Shown here: positions 36,231 to 46,908 of the stretch, one piece after another
Layout of the letters: the number at the start of each line of letters is the position of its first letter
Position numbering within the stretch: position 1 is the first letter of the stretch
Program-made: the position numbers and the translations under genes
Assembly (NCBI RefSeq): GCF_030693625.1
Contig: NZ_JAUYAF010000031.1
Coordinates: 1 to 64,000, forward strand
DNA length: 64,000 bases
Source: Phenylobacterium sp.
GTDB taxonomy: Bacteria; Pseudomonadota; Alphaproteobacteria; Caulobacterales; Caulobacteraceae
Reading direction: 5' to 3'
Notes under the pieces: model-generated
The model's database searches: none
Told to the model about the DNA's origin: nothing
Seen by the model: the letters and a program-made list of their open reading frames with translations, nothing else

Positions 36231-37684
36231 TGGGCGTGCGTCTCTCCCAACTGGTGGCGCGTGATCTGGCCGTCGATCCGGTGATCGAGGGCGTGACCGC
36301 AGACAGTCGCAAGGTGAAGCCGGGCTTCCTGTTCGCCGCCCTGCCGGGAAGTCAGGCCGATGGCTCGGCCTTCGTGCCCAGCGCTGTCGCCGCCGGCGCC
36401 GCCGCGGTGATCGCCACCGCGCAGGCGCCGGGGGTCGATGTCCCCTTCGTGGTGACGCCCGACCCGCGCCGCGCCTATGCGCTCGCCGCCGCCGCCTTCT
36501 GGAAGGTGCAGCCCGCCACCGTCGTCGCGGTGACCGGCACCAACGGCAAGACCTCGGTCGCCGCCTTCTGCCGCCAGATCTTCAACGCCTGCGGCCATCG
36601 CGCAGCCAGCATGGGGACCCTGGGGGTCTACGCCACCGGCCCCGACGGGTTCGAGGCGCAACTGACCCCCCCCGGCCTGACCACCCCCGACGCCGCCGAT
36701 GTCGCCGAGCTGATGAGCAAGCTGGTGGAGATGGGCGTGACCCACCTGGCGCTGGAAGCCTCGTCCCATGGCGTCGACCAGCGGCGCCTGGACGGCGCGC
36801 GGATCCAGGCCGCCGGCTTCCTGAACCTGACCCAGGACCACCTCGACTATCACCTGACCATGGACGCCTACCGCGACGCCAAGCTGCGGCTGTTCACCGA
36901 GCTGCTGCCGCGCGGCGGGACCGCCGTGCTGAACGCCGACTCCGACGCCTATGACGCCTTCGCAGCCGCCGCCGTCACCAACGGCCAGAGCGTGATGTCG
37001 GTGGGGGAGGCGGGCCAGGGCCTGACCCTGGTGTCCCGAACCCCGACCCCGGAAGGCCAGCGCCTGACCATCCTGGCTCACGGCCAGACCTATGAGGTCA
37101 ACCTGCCGCTGGTGGGCGGCTACCAGGCTTCCAACGCCCTGGTGGCGGCGGGCCTGTGCATCGCCGCCGGGGAGCCGGCGGCCGGCGTCATGAAGGCCCT
37201 GGAGACGCTCGAGGGCGCTCCGGGCCGGCTGCAACTGATCGGGACCGGTCCCAGGGGCGGCGTCGCCTATGTGGACTACGCCCATACGCCGGACGGCCTG
37301 GAGACGGTGCTGAAGGCCCTGCGGCCGCACGTCGAGGGCAAGCTGATCGTGGTGTTCGGGGCGGGCGGCGACCGCGACCGTACCAAGCGTCCGCTGATGG
37401 GCGGCATCGCGGCGAAACACGCCGACGTCGCCATCGTCACCGACGACAACCCGCGCAGCGAGGACCCGGCCGCCATCCGCGCCGAGGTCTCGGCGGGCAC
37501 GACCGGCATGCAGGACATCGGCGGCCGCCGCGCGGCGATCCGCGCCGCCGTGGCGCTGATGGAGGCTGGCGACGTCCTGGTGGTGGCCGGCAAGGGCCAC
37601 GAGGACTGGCAGATCGTCGCCGGAGTCGTGCATCACTTCGACGACGTGATCGAGACCGAGCAGGCCCTGCGGGGCGAGCCATGA
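36230..37684 (+). CDS. murE: MurE, UDP-MurNAc-tripeptide synthetase
   Basis: A 484-residue Mur ligase adding meso-diaminopimelate to UDP-MurNAc-L-Ala-D-Glu. The ATP loop is GTNGKT at residues 103-108. DNPRSEDP near residue 405 is the DAP-recognition motif, which marks the substrate as meso-DAP rather than lysine. Normal length; overlaps murF by four bases. Confidence 0.95.
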   Translation: MGVRLSQLVARDLAVDPVIEGVTADSRKVKPGFLFAALPGSQADGSAFVPSAVAAGAAAVIATAQAPGVDVPFVVTPDPRRAYALAAAAFWKVQPATVVAVTGTNGKTSVAAFCRQIFNACGHRAASMGTLGVYATGPDGFEAQLTPPGLTTPDAADVAELMSKLVEMGVTHLALEASSHGVDQRRLDGARIQAAGFLNLTQDHLDYHLTMDAYRDAKLRLFTELLPRGGTAVLNADSDAYDAFAAAAVTNGQSVMSVGEAGQGLTLVSRTPTPEGQRLTILAHGQTYEVNLPLVGGYQASNALVAAGLCIAAGEPAAGVMKALETLEGAPGRLQLIGTGPRGGVAYVDYAHTPDGLETVLKALRPHVEGKLIVVFGAGGDRDRTKRPLMGGIAAKHADVAIVTDDNPRSEDPAAIRAEVSAGTTGMQDIGGRRAAIRAAVALMEAGDVLVVAGKGHEDWQIVAGVVHHFDDVIETEQALRGEP

Positions 37685-39069
37685 GCCTCTGGACCGCAGA
37701 CGAGATCGCCCAGGCGACAGGCGGCAAGGTGGTCGGCGATTTCGCCGCCCTTGGTGTCTCCATCGACACCCGCTCCATCGAGACCGGCGACCTGTTCGTG
37801 GCGCTCGCGGGCGTTCGCGATGGCCATGAGTTCGTGGCGCCCGCGCTCGCCAAGGGCGCCACCGGGTCCCTGGTCAGCCAGGCGGTGGACGGCCCTCACG
37901 TCCTGGTGGAAGACACCTTCAAGGCCTTGGAAAAACTGGGAGAAGCCGCCCGTGTTCGCGCGCCCCAGGTGCGTCGCGGGGCGGTCACCGGCTCGGTGGG
38001 CAAGACCAGCGTGACCCAGGCGGTCCGCGCCGGACTGATGCTGGCCGGCAAGGCCCATTCCTCGGTCAAGAGCTACAACAACCACATCGGTGTGCCGCTG
38101 ACCCTGGCCCGCATGCCCCGCGACACCGAGCGCGCGGTCTTCGAGATCGGCATGAACCACGCCGATGAGATCACCCCGCTGTCGCGCTTCGTTCGTCCCC
38201 ACGTGGTGGCGATCACCACGGTGGGCGCGGTCCATGTGGAGAACTTCCCCGACGGCGAGATCGGGGTGGCGCGCGCCAAGGCCGAGATCTTTGATGGTAT
38301 CGAGCCCGACGGTGTCGCCATCCTCAACGCCGACAACGCCTGGTTCGATCTGCTGGCCGACGCGGCCCGCAAGGCCGGCGCCAAGGTGCTGAGCTTCGGG
38401 GCCGGCGAAGCCTGCGACGCCCGCCTGATCGACTTCCAGCCCCAGGCCGACCACGCCGTGGTCCAGGCGCGGATGCATGGCCAGGCGCTGGACTTCCCCA
38501 TCCTGCAGAAGGGCTTCCACTGGGGCCCCAACAGCATGGCGGTCCTGTTGATGCTCGAGGCCCTGGACGTGTCGCTGAGCGACAGCCTGGCGGCCCTGGG
38601 GTCCTTCGAGCCCCTGGAGGGCCGGGGCGCCGAGAAGACGATCCACCTGGCGGGCGGGGCCTTCACCCTGATCGACGAAAGCTACAACGCCAATCCGATC
38701 TCCATGATCGCGGCGTTCAAGAGCCTGGGCGCGCGCAAGACCTTGGGGCGGCGGATCGTCGCGCTGACGGACATGCTGGAGCTTGGCGAGGCTGGGCCGC
38801 AATACCATGCAGGGTTGGCCGAAGCGCTGGCGCAGGCCGGTATCGACCAGGTCTTCTGCGCCGGACCTTTGATGAAATCCCTCTGGGACGCCCTTCCGCC
38901 GACTCGGCGAGGCGGGTACGCCGAGTCTGCGGCCGAGCTAGCGCCGCAGGTCACCCGGGCCGTAGAGCCTGGGGATCTGGTGATGGTCAAGGGTTCCAAC
39001 GGCTCGAAAGCGGGCGCGGTGACAGCCGCCCTGGCCGCTCTCGATGTGCGTTCAGGGAAGGCGGGCTGA
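37681..39069 (+). CDS. murF: MurF, UDP-MurNAc-tripeptide D-Ala-D-Ala ligase
   Basis: A 462-residue Mur ligase that adds D-Ala-D-Ala. The ATP loop is GSVGKT at 104-109, followed by [17 protein letters not shown] and [11 protein letters not shown], both MurF-specific. [14 protein letters not shown] is the third conserved block. The start at 37681 overlaps the murE stop (ATGA); a longer in-frame reading from 37156 lies inside murE and is rejected. Overlaps mraY by one base. Confidence 0.95.
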   Translation: MSLWTADEIAQATGGKVVGDFAALGVSIDTRSIETGDLFVALAGVRDGHEFVAPALAKGATGSLVSQAVDGPHVLVEDTFKALEKLGEAARVRAPQVRRGAVTGSVGKTSVTQAVRAGLMLAGKAHSSVKSYNNHIGVPLTLARMPRDTERAVFEIGMNHADEITPLSRFVRPHVVAITTVGAVHVENFPDGEIGVARAKAEIFDGIEPDGVAILNADNAWFDLLADAARKAGAKVLSFGAGEACDARLIDFQPQADHAVVQARMHGQALDFPILQKGFHWGPNSMAVLLMLEALDVSLSDSLAALGSFEPLEGRGAEKTIHLAGGAFTLIDESYNANPISMIAAFKSLGARKTLGRRIVALTDMLELGEAGPQYHAGLAEALAQAGIDQVFCAGPLMKSLWDALPPTRRGGYAESAAELAPQVTRAVEPGDLVMVKGSNGSKAGAVTAALAALDVRSGKAG

Positions 39070-40178
39070 TGCTCTACTGGCTTTACGAGCAGCTGTCGGC
39101 CACCGGGCATATTCCTGCCCTCAACCTGCTGAAATACCTCACCTTCCGCACCGGAATGGCGCTGTTCACGGCGCAGATCGTCGTCGTCCTGATGGGCTCG
39201 CGCTTCATCCGCTGGATGCAGGCCAAGCAGGGCAAGGGCCAGCCGATCCGCGCCGACGGCATCGCCCGCCATGTGGTGGAGAAGGCTGGCACGCCGACCA
39301 TGGGCGGGGTGATGATCCTGGCCGGGCTGCTGGTGGGCACCCTGCTGTGGGCCGACCTGTCCAACGTCTATGTCTGGGCGGTCATCCTGGTCACCGTGGG
39401 CTACGGGATCCTGGGCTTCACCGACGACTACGCCAAGGTCACCAAGCAGACCACCGACGGGATCTCGGGCCGGGTGCGGCTGCTGCTGGAGACCTTGATC
39501 GCGCTCGCCGCCGTCGCCCTCATCGTCATCTATGGCGGCCGCCCGCCAGAATCGCCGGAACTGGCGACCTCGGTGGCCTTCCCGATCTTCAAGGGCCTGC
39601 TGCTGGACATGGGCTGGTTCTACCTGGCCTTCGGCGCCTTCATCATCGTCGGCGCGGCCAACGCCGTGAACTTCACCGACGGCCTCGACGGCCTGGCCAC
39701 CGTGCCGGTGATGATCGCCGCCGCCGCCTTCGGCCTGATCACCTATCTCGTCGGCAACTACGTCTTCGCCAAGTACCTGCAGCTGCACTTCGTGCCCGGC
39801 GTGGGCGAGGTCGGCGTGTTCTGTGGGGCCATGATCGGGGCGGGCCTCGGCTTCCTCTGGTACAACGCGCCCCCGGCCAAGATCTTCATGGGCGACACCG
39901 GCTCCCTGGCGCTGGGCGGGGCCATCGGCACCGTGGCCGTGGCCACCAAGCATGAGATCGTGCTGGGCATCATCGGCGGTCTCTTCGTGCTGGAGACCCT
40001 GTCGGTGATGATCCAGGTGGCCTCCTTCAAGCTGACGGGCAAGCGGGTGTTCCGCATGGCCCCGATCCACCATCACTTCGAGAAGCTCGGCTGGTCGGAA
40101 TCCACCGTGGTGATCCGCTTCTGGATCATCGCGGTGATGCTGGCCATCTTCGGCCTCGCCACCCTGAAGCTGCGGTAG
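39069..40178 (+). CDS. mraY: MraY, phospho-MurNAc-pentapeptide transferase
   Basis: A 369-residue integral membrane enzyme with about ten membrane segments. It moves phospho-MurNAc-pentapeptide onto undecaprenyl phosphate to make lipid I. Family blocks are [19 protein letters not shown] (catalytic aspartates), [13 protein letters not shown] and [17 protein letters not shown]. Normal length; 18 bp before murD. Confidence 0.96.
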   Translation: MLYWLYEQLSATGHIPALNLLKYLTFRTGMALFTAQIVVVLMGSRFIRWMQAKQGKGQPIRADGIARHVVEKAGTPTMGGVMILAGLLVGTLLWADLSNVYVWAVILVTVGYGILGFTDDYAKVTKQTTDGISGRVRLLLETLIALAAVALIVIYGGRPPESPELATSVAFPIFKGLLLDMGWFYLAFGAFIIVGAANAVNFTDGLDGLATVPVMIAAAAFGLITYLVGNYVFAKYLQLHFVPGVGEVGVFCGAMIGAGLGFLWYNAPPAKIFMGDTGSLALGGAIGTVAVATKHEIVLGIIGGLFVLETLSVMIQVASFKLTGKRVFRMAPIHHHFEKLGWSESTVVIRFWIIAVMLAIFGLATLKLR

Positions 40179-40196
40179 GGAGGGCGTGAACAGGTC

Positions 40197-41612
40197 ATGA
40201 TCCCGGTCCGCGGCTTCGAAGGCAGGACGGTCGCCGTGTTCGGCCTGGCCCGTACGGGTCTGGCCGCCGCGCGCGCGCTCGTGGCCGGCGGCGCCCAGGT
40301 GGCGCTGTGGGACGAGCGTCCCGAGGGCCTCGCCGCCGCCCAGGCGCAGGGCCTGCCGCTCGTCGACCTGACCACCGCCGACTGGACCCAGTTCGCCGCC
40401 CTGATGCTGTCGCCCGGCGTGCCCCTGACCCACCCCGAGCCGCACTGGACCGTCACCAAGGCCAAGGAATTCGGCGTCGAGATCGTCGGCGACATGGAGC
40501 TGTTCGCCCGCGCCGTGAACGCCGCGCCCGAGCACAAGCGTCCGAAGATCGTCGCCATCACCGGCACCAACGGCAAGTCCACCACCACCGCCCTGATCGG
40601 CCACATCTGCGCCTCGGCCGGCCGCGACACGCGGGTCGGCGGCAATATCGGGGTGGGCGTCCTGGACCTCGAGGACATGCACGGCGGGGCCGTCTACGTC
40701 CTGGAGATGAGCTCCTATCAGCTCGACCTGACCACCAGCCTGAAGCCCGACGTCGCCATCCTGCTGAACGTCTCGCCAGACCACCTGGAGCGTCACGGCG
40801 GCATGGAGGGCTATGTCGCCGCCAAGCGCCGCATCCTGCTCAACCAGGGCAAGGGCGACACCGCCGTCATCGGCGTCGACGATCCCTGGGGCCAGCGGAT
40901 CTGCACCGAAATCACCGCCGCCAACCGCCGCACCATCGTGCCGATCTCGGCGTCCAAGGCCATGGGCCGAGGCGTCTACGCCCTGCAGGGCCTGCTCTAT
41001 GACGCCACCGGCGAGCGCGCCGTCGAGGTGGTCGACCTGCTGCGGGCCCGCTCCCTGCCGGGCCGCCACAACTGGCAGAACGCGGCGGCCGCCTATTCCG
41101 CGGCCCGCGGCCTGGGGATTTCCGCCGAGGACGCCGCCGAGGGCCTGATGAGCTTCCCCGGCCTGGCGCACCGCATGGAGACCGTGGGCCAGCTGGGCCG
41201 CGTGCGCTTCGTCAACGACAGCAAGGCCACCAACACCGACGCGGCCCGCCAGGCCATGTCGAGCTATCCCAAGTTCTACTGGATCGCCGGCGGCCAGCCC
41301 AAGACCGGCGGCATCGACGCCCTGGCCGACCTCTTCCCTAAGATCGAGAAGGCCTACCTGATCGGCGAGGCCTCCGAGGCCTTCGAGGAGACCCTGAAGG
41401 GCAAGGCCCAGACGGTCGCCTGCGGGACCATGGAGGTCGCCGTGGCCAAGGCCTATGCCGACGCCGCCGCCAAGGGCCAGGACGCCGTGGTGCTGCTGTC
41501 GCCGGCCTGCGCCTCCTTTGACCAGTTCGCTGACTTCGAGGCGCGGGGTGAGGCGTTCCGCGCCGCCGTCCAGGGCCTGACCGCACCCGCGGCCAAGGGG
41601 GCCCGCGCATGA
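40197..41612 (+). CDS. murD: MurD, UDP-MurNAc-L-alanine:D-glutamate ligase
   Basis: A 471-residue Mur ligase adding D-glutamate. The N-terminal Rossmann-like UDP-binding domain starts VAVFGLARTGLAAA; the ATP loop is GTNGKS at 123-128; the LEMSSYQLD and FVNDSKATNTDA blocks are MurD-specific. The ATG at 40197 follows a short spacer after mraY. It overlaps ftsW by four bases. Confidence 0.95.
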   Translation: MIPVRGFEGRTVAVFGLARTGLAAARALVAGGAQVALWDERPEGLAAAQAQGLPLVDLTTADWTQFAALMLSPGVPLTHPEPHWTVTKAKEFGVEIVGDMELFARAVNAAPEHKRPKIVAITGTNGKSTTTALIGHICASAGRDTRVGGNIGVGVLDLEDMHGGAVYVLEMSSYQLDLTTSLKPDVAILLNVSPDHLERHGGMEGYVAAKRRILLNQGKGDTAVIGVDDPWGQRICTEITAANRRTIVPISASKAMGRGVYALQGLLYDATGERAVEVVDLLRARSLPGRHNWQNAAAAYSAARGLGISAEDAAEGLMSFPGLAHRMETVGQLGRVRFVNDSKATNTDAARQAMSSYPKFYWIAGGQPKTGGIDALADLFPKIEKAYLIGEASEAFEETLKGKAQTVACGTMEVAVAKAYADAAAKGQDAVVLLSPACASFDQFADFEARGEAFRAAVQGLTAPAAKGARA

Positions 41613-42787
41613 CGGCCCCCACCCAACAGGCCCACGCCTTCGCCCGCAGCGACCGCACGCCGGTCGGCGTCTGGTGGTGGACCATCGACCGCTGGATGCT
41701 GGGCGCCGTCGGCGTCCTGATCATCCTGGGGGTGCTGATGTCCTTCGCCGCCAGCCCGTCGGCGGCGGCCCGGATGAATGTCGGCGACCCCTTCCACTTC
41801 GCGGTCCGCCAGTGCGTGTTCGCCGCGGCCGGCGCGGTGATCCTGGTCTCGACCTCGATGCTGGACACCAAGGGTGTGCGGCGGGCCGCCTTCTTCATCT
41901 ACATCGCCGCCATCGCGATCATGATGATCCTCCCCTTCATCGGCCACAGCGCCAAGGGCGCCACCCGCTGGATGGAGTTCGCAGGCTTCACCCTGCAGCC
42001 GTCGGAATTCATGAAGCCGGCCCTGATCATCCTGGTCTCCTGGATGTTCGCCGAGGGCCAGAAGGGGCAGGGCGTGCCCGGCGTCACCATCGCCTTTGGC
42101 CTCTACCTGCTGTCGGTGGGCCTGCTGCTGATCCAGCCGGACGTGGGCCAGACCGTGCTGATCACCGTGGCCTTCGGCGCGGCCTTCTGGATGGCCGGCG
42201 TGCCGCTGTCCTGGGTGATGTTGCTGGGGGGGATCGCGCTCGCGGGCCTGTCCTCGACCTATTTCCTGTTCCCCCACGTGGCCAGCCGGGTGGACCGTTT
42301 CATCAGCCCCGACCGGGCCGACACCCACCAGGTGGACCGCGCGGCCGAGGCCATCGCCGCTGGCGGCTTCTTCGGACGCGGCCCGGGCGAAGGCGTCATG
42401 AAGCGCCACGTGCCTGACCTGCACACCGACTTCATCTATTCGGTGGCGGCCGAGGAGTACGGCCTGATCTTCTCGCTGATGCTGATCGCCCTGTTCGGCT
42501 TCATCGTGATCCGCGGCCTCTACAAGGCCATGAAACTGACTGACCCCTTCCAGCAGGTGGCGGCCGCCGGTCTCTTCGTCCTGGTGGGCGAACAGGTGTT
42601 CATCAACATCGCGGTGAACCTCAACATGATCCCCACCAAGGGCATGACCCTGCCGTTCATCTCCTATGGCGGCTCCTCCATGCTGGCCATCTGCCTGACC
42701 CTGGGCCTGGCCCTGGCCCTGACCCGGCGACGACCGGGGGCCTATTCCCAGAGCGAGGGCCTCGCCAAGTCCGCGGCGTTCGCCTAA
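41609..42787 (+). CDS. ftsW: FtsW, septal peptidoglycan glycosyltransferase
   Basis: A 392-residue SEDS-family membrane protein with about ten membrane segments. It polymerises lipid II at the septum with FtsI. The conserved GATRWMEFAGFTLQPSEFMK and the periplasmic loop GRGPGEGVMKRHVPDLHTDFI are clear, as is the FISYGGSSML block near the C-terminus. Nine bases separate it from murG. Confidence 0.95.
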   Translation: MTAPTQQAHAFARSDRTPVGVWWWTIDRWMLGAVGVLIILGVLMSFAASPSAAARMNVGDPFHFAVRQCVFAAAGAVILVSTSMLDTKGVRRAAFFIYIAAIAIMMILPFIGHSAKGATRWMEFAGFTLQPSEFMKPALIILVSWMFAEGQKGQGVPGVTIAFGLYLLSVGLLLIQPDVGQTVLITVAFGAAFWMAGVPLSWVMLLGGIALAGLSSTYFLFPHVASRVDRFISPDRADTHQVDRAAEAIAAGGFFGRGPGEGVMKRHVPDLHTDFIYSVAAEEYGLIFSLMLIALFGFIVIRGLYKAMKLTDPFQQVAAAGLFVLVGEQVFINIAVNLNMIPTKGMTLPFISYGGSSMLAICLTLGLALALTRRRPGAYSQSEGLAKSAAFA

Positions 42788-42796
42788 AGCGCACCC

Positions 42797-43894
42797 ATGC
42801 GCAAGATCGCCGTCGTCGCCGCCGGAGGCACCGGTGGGCACCTCTTCCCCGCCCAGGCGCTTTCCGAAGCCCTGATCGCCCGTGGCTGGCGCATCGTGCT
42901 GGCCAGCGACGAGCGCGTCGCCGCCTTCGCCGAGAGCTTCCCGGCCGAGGAGCGGATCGGGCTTTCGGCCCGCACCTACAAGCCCCGCGACCCGGTCGGC
43001 ATGGCGCTGGCCGGCCTCTCGATCCTGCGCGGCGTCATGCAGGCGCGGACCGCCTTCCGCCGCATCAGGCCCGACGTGGTGGTGGGCTTTGGCGGCTATC
43101 CCTCCGTGCCAGGCCTGCTGGCCGGGATCACGCTGAACCTGCCCACCGTGATGCACGAACAGAACTCGGTCATGGGCCGCGCCAACCGGCGGCTGGTGAG
43201 CCACGTGAAGGCCGTGGCCTGCGCCTTCCCCATGCTGCAGAAGGCCCCACCCAAGGTCGCCCAGAGCGCCGTGGTGGTGGGCAATCCGGTGCGCCCTGAG
43301 ATCCGCGCCCTCTACGAGCTCGCCTATACGCCCCCGACGCAAGACGGCCGCATCCACCTGCTGATCACCGGCGGCAGCCAGGGCGCGCGCCTGCTGTCGG
43401 AGCTGATGCCCGAGGCCATCCGCAAACTGCCCGAAGCCCTGCGCGTGCGCCTGAAGGTGCAGCAGCAGACCCGCGCGGAGAACATGGAGCAGGCGCGCAA
43501 GGTCTATGCCGACGCCATGGTGGACGCCGAGATCGCGCCCTTCTTCCGCGACATGGCCGGTCGCCTGAAGGACGCCCATCTGGTGGTCGGCCGCGCCGGC
43601 GCCGGCACGGTCTGCGAGTTCGCGATCGCCGGCAAACCCGCCATCCTGGTGCCCCTGGCCATCGCGCTCGACGACGACCAGGGCCAGAACGCCCAGGTGA
43701 TGGTCGACGCCCACGGCGCCCAGATGGCCCGCGAACACCAGCTGACCGTCGACTCCATGGCCAACGCTCTGGAAAAACTGCTGACCAATCCCGACCGCCT
43801 GGCCCGCATGGCGGCCGGCGCCCGCTCCATCGCCAAGCCCGACGCCGCCGAGCGTCTGGCCGACCTGGTCGAAAAGACCGCAGCCGGGAAGTGA
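42797..43894 (+). CDS. murG: MurG, lipid II synthase (N-acetylglucosaminyltransferase)
   Basis: A 365-residue GT-B glycosyltransferase at the inner face of the membrane, adding GlcNAc to lipid I. The N-terminal glycine loop is [40 protein letters not shown] and [23 protein letters not shown] are the family blocks. Normal length; murC starts 4 bp after the stop. Confidence 0.95.
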   Translation: MRKIAVVAAGGTGGHLFPAQALSEALIARGWRIVLASDERVAAFAESFPAEERIGLSARTYKPRDPVGMALAGLSILRGVMQARTAFRRIRPDVVVGFGGYPSVPGLLAGITLNLPTVMHEQNSVMGRANRRLVSHVKAVACAFPMLQKAPPKVAQSAVVVGNPVRPEIRALYELAYTPPTQDGRIHLLITGGSQGARLLSELMPEAIRKLPEALRVRLKVQQQTRAENMEQARKVYADAMVDAEIAPFFRDMAGRLKDAHLVVGRAGAGTVCEFAIAGKPAILVPLAIALDDDQGQNAQVMVDAHGAQMAREHQLTVDSMANALEKLLTNPDRLARMAAGARSIAKPDAAERLADLVEKTAAGK

Positions 43895-43898
43895 CCTG

Positions 43899-45314
43899 AT
43901 GAACCGCCGTCCCGTCCCCTTCGCCGTCGGCCCCGTGCACTTCATCGGTATCGGCGGGATCGGCATGAGCGGCATCGCCGAGATCATGCTGCGCATCGGC
44001 TACAGCGTGCAGGGTTCCGACGCCAAGGCCAGCGCCAACACCGAGCGGCTGGAGAAGCTGGGGATCAAGGTCTTCATCGGCCAGGGCGGGGACAATATCG
44101 AGGGCGCGTCGGCCATCGTCTATTCCACCGCCATCAAGGCCGATAACCCCGAGATGCTGGCCGCCCGCGAACGCCGCCTGCCGCTGGTGCACCGCGGCGA
44201 GATGCTGGCCGAGCTGACCCGTCTCCGGTTCTCCGTGGCCGTCGGCGGCACCCACGGCAAGACAACCACCACCTCGCTGGTGGCCGCCCTGCTCGACGCC
44301 GGCGGCATGGACCCCACCGTGGTCAACGGCGGCATCATCAACGCCTACGGCACCAACGCCAAGGTGGGCGAGGGCGAGTGGATCGTGGTGGAGGCCGACG
44401 AGAGCGACGGCACCTTCCTGAAGCTGAAGTCCACCTGCGCCATCGTCACCAATATCGACCCCGAGCACCTGGACTATTACGGCGACTTCAACGCCGTGAA
44501 GAAGGCCTTCCAGGACTTCGTGGAGGCCGTGCCCTTCTACGGCTTCGCCGCCGTCTGCACCGATCACCCGGACGTCCAGGCCATGGCGGCCAAGGTGGTG
44601 AACCGCCGCCTGATCGCCTACGGGACCAATCCCCAGGCCGAGGTGCGCGCCGAGAAGATCAGCATGGGTCCCGACGGCTCGCGCTTCGACGCCGTCATCG
44701 CGCCCCGTGACGGCGAGCCCATGCGCTGGGAGGACCTGCACCTGCCGATGGCCGGCCACCACAATGTCATGAATGCGCTGGGCGCCCTGGCCATCGCCCG
44801 CGAGCTGGGGGTGTCGGAGGCCGACATCCGCCAGGGCCTGACCACCTTCGGCGGCGTGGGGCGCAGGTTCACGACCGTGGGCGAGGTCGGCGGCGTCCGC
44901 ATCATCGACGACTACGGCCACCATCCGGTGGAGATCTCCGCGGTGCTGAAGGCGGCCCGCGCGGTGACCAACGGCCGGGTGATCGCGGTGGTGCAGCCGC
45001 ACCGCTATTCGCGCCTGCACGACCTGTTCCCGGAGTTCTGCGGCTGCTTCAACGACGCCGACGTGGTGATCGTGTCTGATGTCTATACCGCCGGTGAGAG
45101 CCCCATCGCGGGCGCCGACCGCGACGGCCTGGTGCAGGGCCTGCGCCGCTTCGGCCATCGCCGCGCCGTGGCCCTGGAGAGCCCGGCCGCGCTCGCGCAA
45201 CTGGTGTCGCAGGAAGCCAAGCCCGGCGACCTGGTGGTCTGTCTGGGCGCTGGGGACATCACCAGCTGGGCCTACGCCCTGCCGGCGCAGCTTGAGGCGC
45301 TGTCCGCAAAATGA
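43899..45314 (+). CDS. murC: MurC, UDP-MurNAc:L-alanine ligase
   Basis: A 471-residue Mur ligase adding L-alanine, the first peptide-stem residue. The N-terminal [16 protein letters not shown] binds UDP-MurNAc, the ATP loop is GGTHGKT at 116-122, and [10 protein letters not shown] and [11 protein letters not shown] are conserved. It overlaps murB by four bases. Confidence 0.96.
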   Translation: MNRRPVPFAVGPVHFIGIGGIGMSGIAEIMLRIGYSVQGSDAKASANTERLEKLGIKVFIGQGGDNIEGASAIVYSTAIKADNPEMLAARERRLPLVHRGEMLAELTRLRFSVAVGGTHGKTTTTSLVAALLDAGGMDPTVVNGGIINAYGTNAKVGEGEWIVVEADESDGTFLKLKSTCAIVTNIDPEHLDYYGDFNAVKKAFQDFVEAVPFYGFAAVCTDHPDVQAMAAKVVNRRLIAYGTNPQAEVRAEKISMGPDGSRFDAVIAPRDGEPMRWEDLHLPMAGHHNVMNALGALAIARELGVSEADIRQGLTTFGGVGRRFTTVGEVGGVRIIDDYGHHPVEISAVLKAARAVTNGRVIAVVQPHRYSRLHDLFPEFCGCFNDADVVIVSDVYTAGESPIAGADRDGLVQGLRRFGHRRAVALESPAALAQLVSQEAKPGDLVVCLGAGDITSWAYALPAQLEALSAK

Positions 45315-46216
45315 GCGGGCTCGATAACCTTCCCAAGGTGCGCGGCAAGCTGCTGGCCAACGAGCCGCTCGCGCCCTTCACTTGGTTCCGGGTCGGCGGT
45401 CCGGCTGACGTCCTCTTCCTGCCGCAGGACGAGGATGACTTGGCCGACTTCCTGCGCGGCCTGGACCCCGCCGTACCGGTGACCGTCCTGGGCGTCGGCT
45501 CCAACACCCTGGTGCGCGATGGCGGCGTCGACGGCGTGGTGATCCGCCTGGCCGGCCGCAGCTTCGGCAGGATCGAACCGCGCGACGACAACCGCATCTA
45601 TGCCGGCGCCGCGGCCCTGGACGCCATGGTGGCGCGCGAGGCGGGCAAGGCGGGCATCGCTGGTCTGGAGTTCTATCGCGGCGTCCCGGGCTCCATCGGC
45701 GGGGCGGTCATGATGAACGCCGGCTGCTACGGCGCCGAGACCAAGGACGTGCTGGTGGAGGCCTATGCGGTGACGCGGGCAGGCGAGCGGGTGACCCTTT
45801 CCAACGCTGAGATGGGCTTTTCCTACCGCAGGTCGGCCAAGGCCGCCCAGGGCGGGCTGATCTTCACCGGCGCCCTGTTTGCAGGAACCCCCGACGACCC
45901 CGCCGCCGTCGAGGCCCGCATGGCGGAGATCACCGCGCGCCGCGAGACCACCCAGCCGATCCGCGAGAAGACCGGTGGCTCCACCTTCAAGAACCCGCCG
46001 GGCCATTCCTCCTGGAAGCTGGTGGACGAGGCCGGCTGGCGCGGCAAGCCCTTCGGCGGGGCGATGTTCTCGCCCCTGCACGCCAACTTCCTGATCAATA
46101 CCGGCGAGGCCACCGCCGCCGACCTCGAGGGCCTGGGCGAAGCCGTCCGCGCCGACGTGAAAGCCAAGACCGGGATCGAGCTGGAATGGGAAATCAAGCG
46201 CATCGGCCGGCCCTGA
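45311..46216 (+). CDS. murB: MurB, UDP-N-acetylenolpyruvoylglucosamine reductase
   Basis: A 301-residue FAD enzyme of the type II (YSYR loop-lacking) class. It reduces enolpyruvyl-UDP-GlcNAc to UDP-MurNAc with NADPH. Blocks: [54 protein letters not shown] and [21 protein letters not shown] with the catalytic serine/glutamate region. It is the last dcw gene here; the expected ddl-ftsQAZ does not follow. Its 3' end overlaps the next gene by 31 bp. Confidence 0.95.
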   Translation: MSGLDNLPKVRGKLLANEPLAPFTWFRVGGPADVLFLPQDEDDLADFLRGLDPAVPVTVLGVGSNTLVRDGGVDGVVIRLAGRSFGRIEPRDDNRIYAGAAALDAMVAREAGKAGIAGLEFYRGVPGSIGGAVMMNAGCYGAETKDVLVEAYAVTRAGERVTLSNAEMGFSYRRSAKAAQGGLIFTGALFAGTPDDPAAVEARMAEITARRETTQPIREKTGGSTFKNPPGHSSWKLVDEAGWRGKPFGGAMFSPLHANFLINTGEATAADLEGLGEAVRADVKAKTGIELEWEIKRIGRP

Positions 46217-46758
46217 TCCTGGTCAAGCACGGCCAGCCGGCCATCGTGCCCGACGTGCCGCGCTCCCTGTGGGCCCTGTCGGACGAGGGGCGAGCCTCGG
46301 CCTCACGCTTGGCTGGAAAGCTCGCCCGGTTCCATCCACAGTTCCTGTTCGCCAGTCCTGAGCCCAAGGCTCATGACACGGCCGCCGCCATGGGCGAGGT
46401 CCTGAACCTGGCCGTGCGGACCGACCAGGACCTGGCTGAGCACCGCGCCGACCGCAATCCCTTCGTCTCACCCGCCGAGATCGAGGCCCTGATAGAACGC
46501 GCGCTGCGCGACCCCGATCATCTGGTCATGGGCGAGGAGGCCGGGGCAGTGGCGCGCGCCCGCTTCGCCACTGCCATGGAACGGGTCGCCGCGGCGGGGG
46601 AGGGGACCAAGGTGGTGGTCGCCCATGGACGGATCATCAGCCTATGGCTGAGCGCCGAGCTGGGATTCGACCCGGTCCCGTTCTGGCGCCGGCTGGGGTT
46701 CACCTCTGGCGCGGTGCTCTCGGAACATGACGGGACGTTCGAGATCATCGACGCCTGA
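46186..46758 (+). CDS. Histidine phosphatase-like protein with KHG instead of RHG
   Basis: A 190-residue protein of the phosphoglycerate-mutase-like fold. The N-terminal motif reads LVKHGQP, where the family norm is RHG, so the nucleophilic histidine is kept but the phosphate-binding arginine is lysine. [18 protein letters not shown], an acidic EHRADRN loop and [12 protein letters not shown] (second histidine) follow the family pattern. Activity may be altered. The ATG at 46186 lies inside murB with a 31-bp overlap; a downstream TTG or CTG start is possible. Confidence 0.7.
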   Translation: MGNQAHRPALILVKHGQPAIVPDVPRSLWALSDEGRASASRLAGKLARFHPQFLFASPEPKAHDTAAAMGEVLNLAVRTDQDLAEHRADRNPFVSPAEIEALIERALRDPDHLVMGEEAGAVARARFATAMERVAAAGEGTKVVVAHGRIISLWLSAELGFDPVPFWRRLGFTSGAVLSEHDGTFEIIDA

Positions 46759-46908
46759 GCCTTTCGCGGCGCCCTGCTGCTGGCGGCATTGGATGAGCAG
46801 GCATGGAATTAAAACATACTATTGCCTAGCCGCCCGGCGCCCGCGATGATCGCGCCACAAGAGGATCGGCCCCGTCGCGGGCCGGCGGCCAGGGTGGAGA
46901 TGCCTGCG

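Noticed and set aside
38682..43996. Very long leftward open frames (829 and 847 codons) across mraY-murD and ftsW-murG
   Set aside because: They are antisense shadows of well-recognised mur/fts genes caused by high GC; their translations are low-complexity and match no family.
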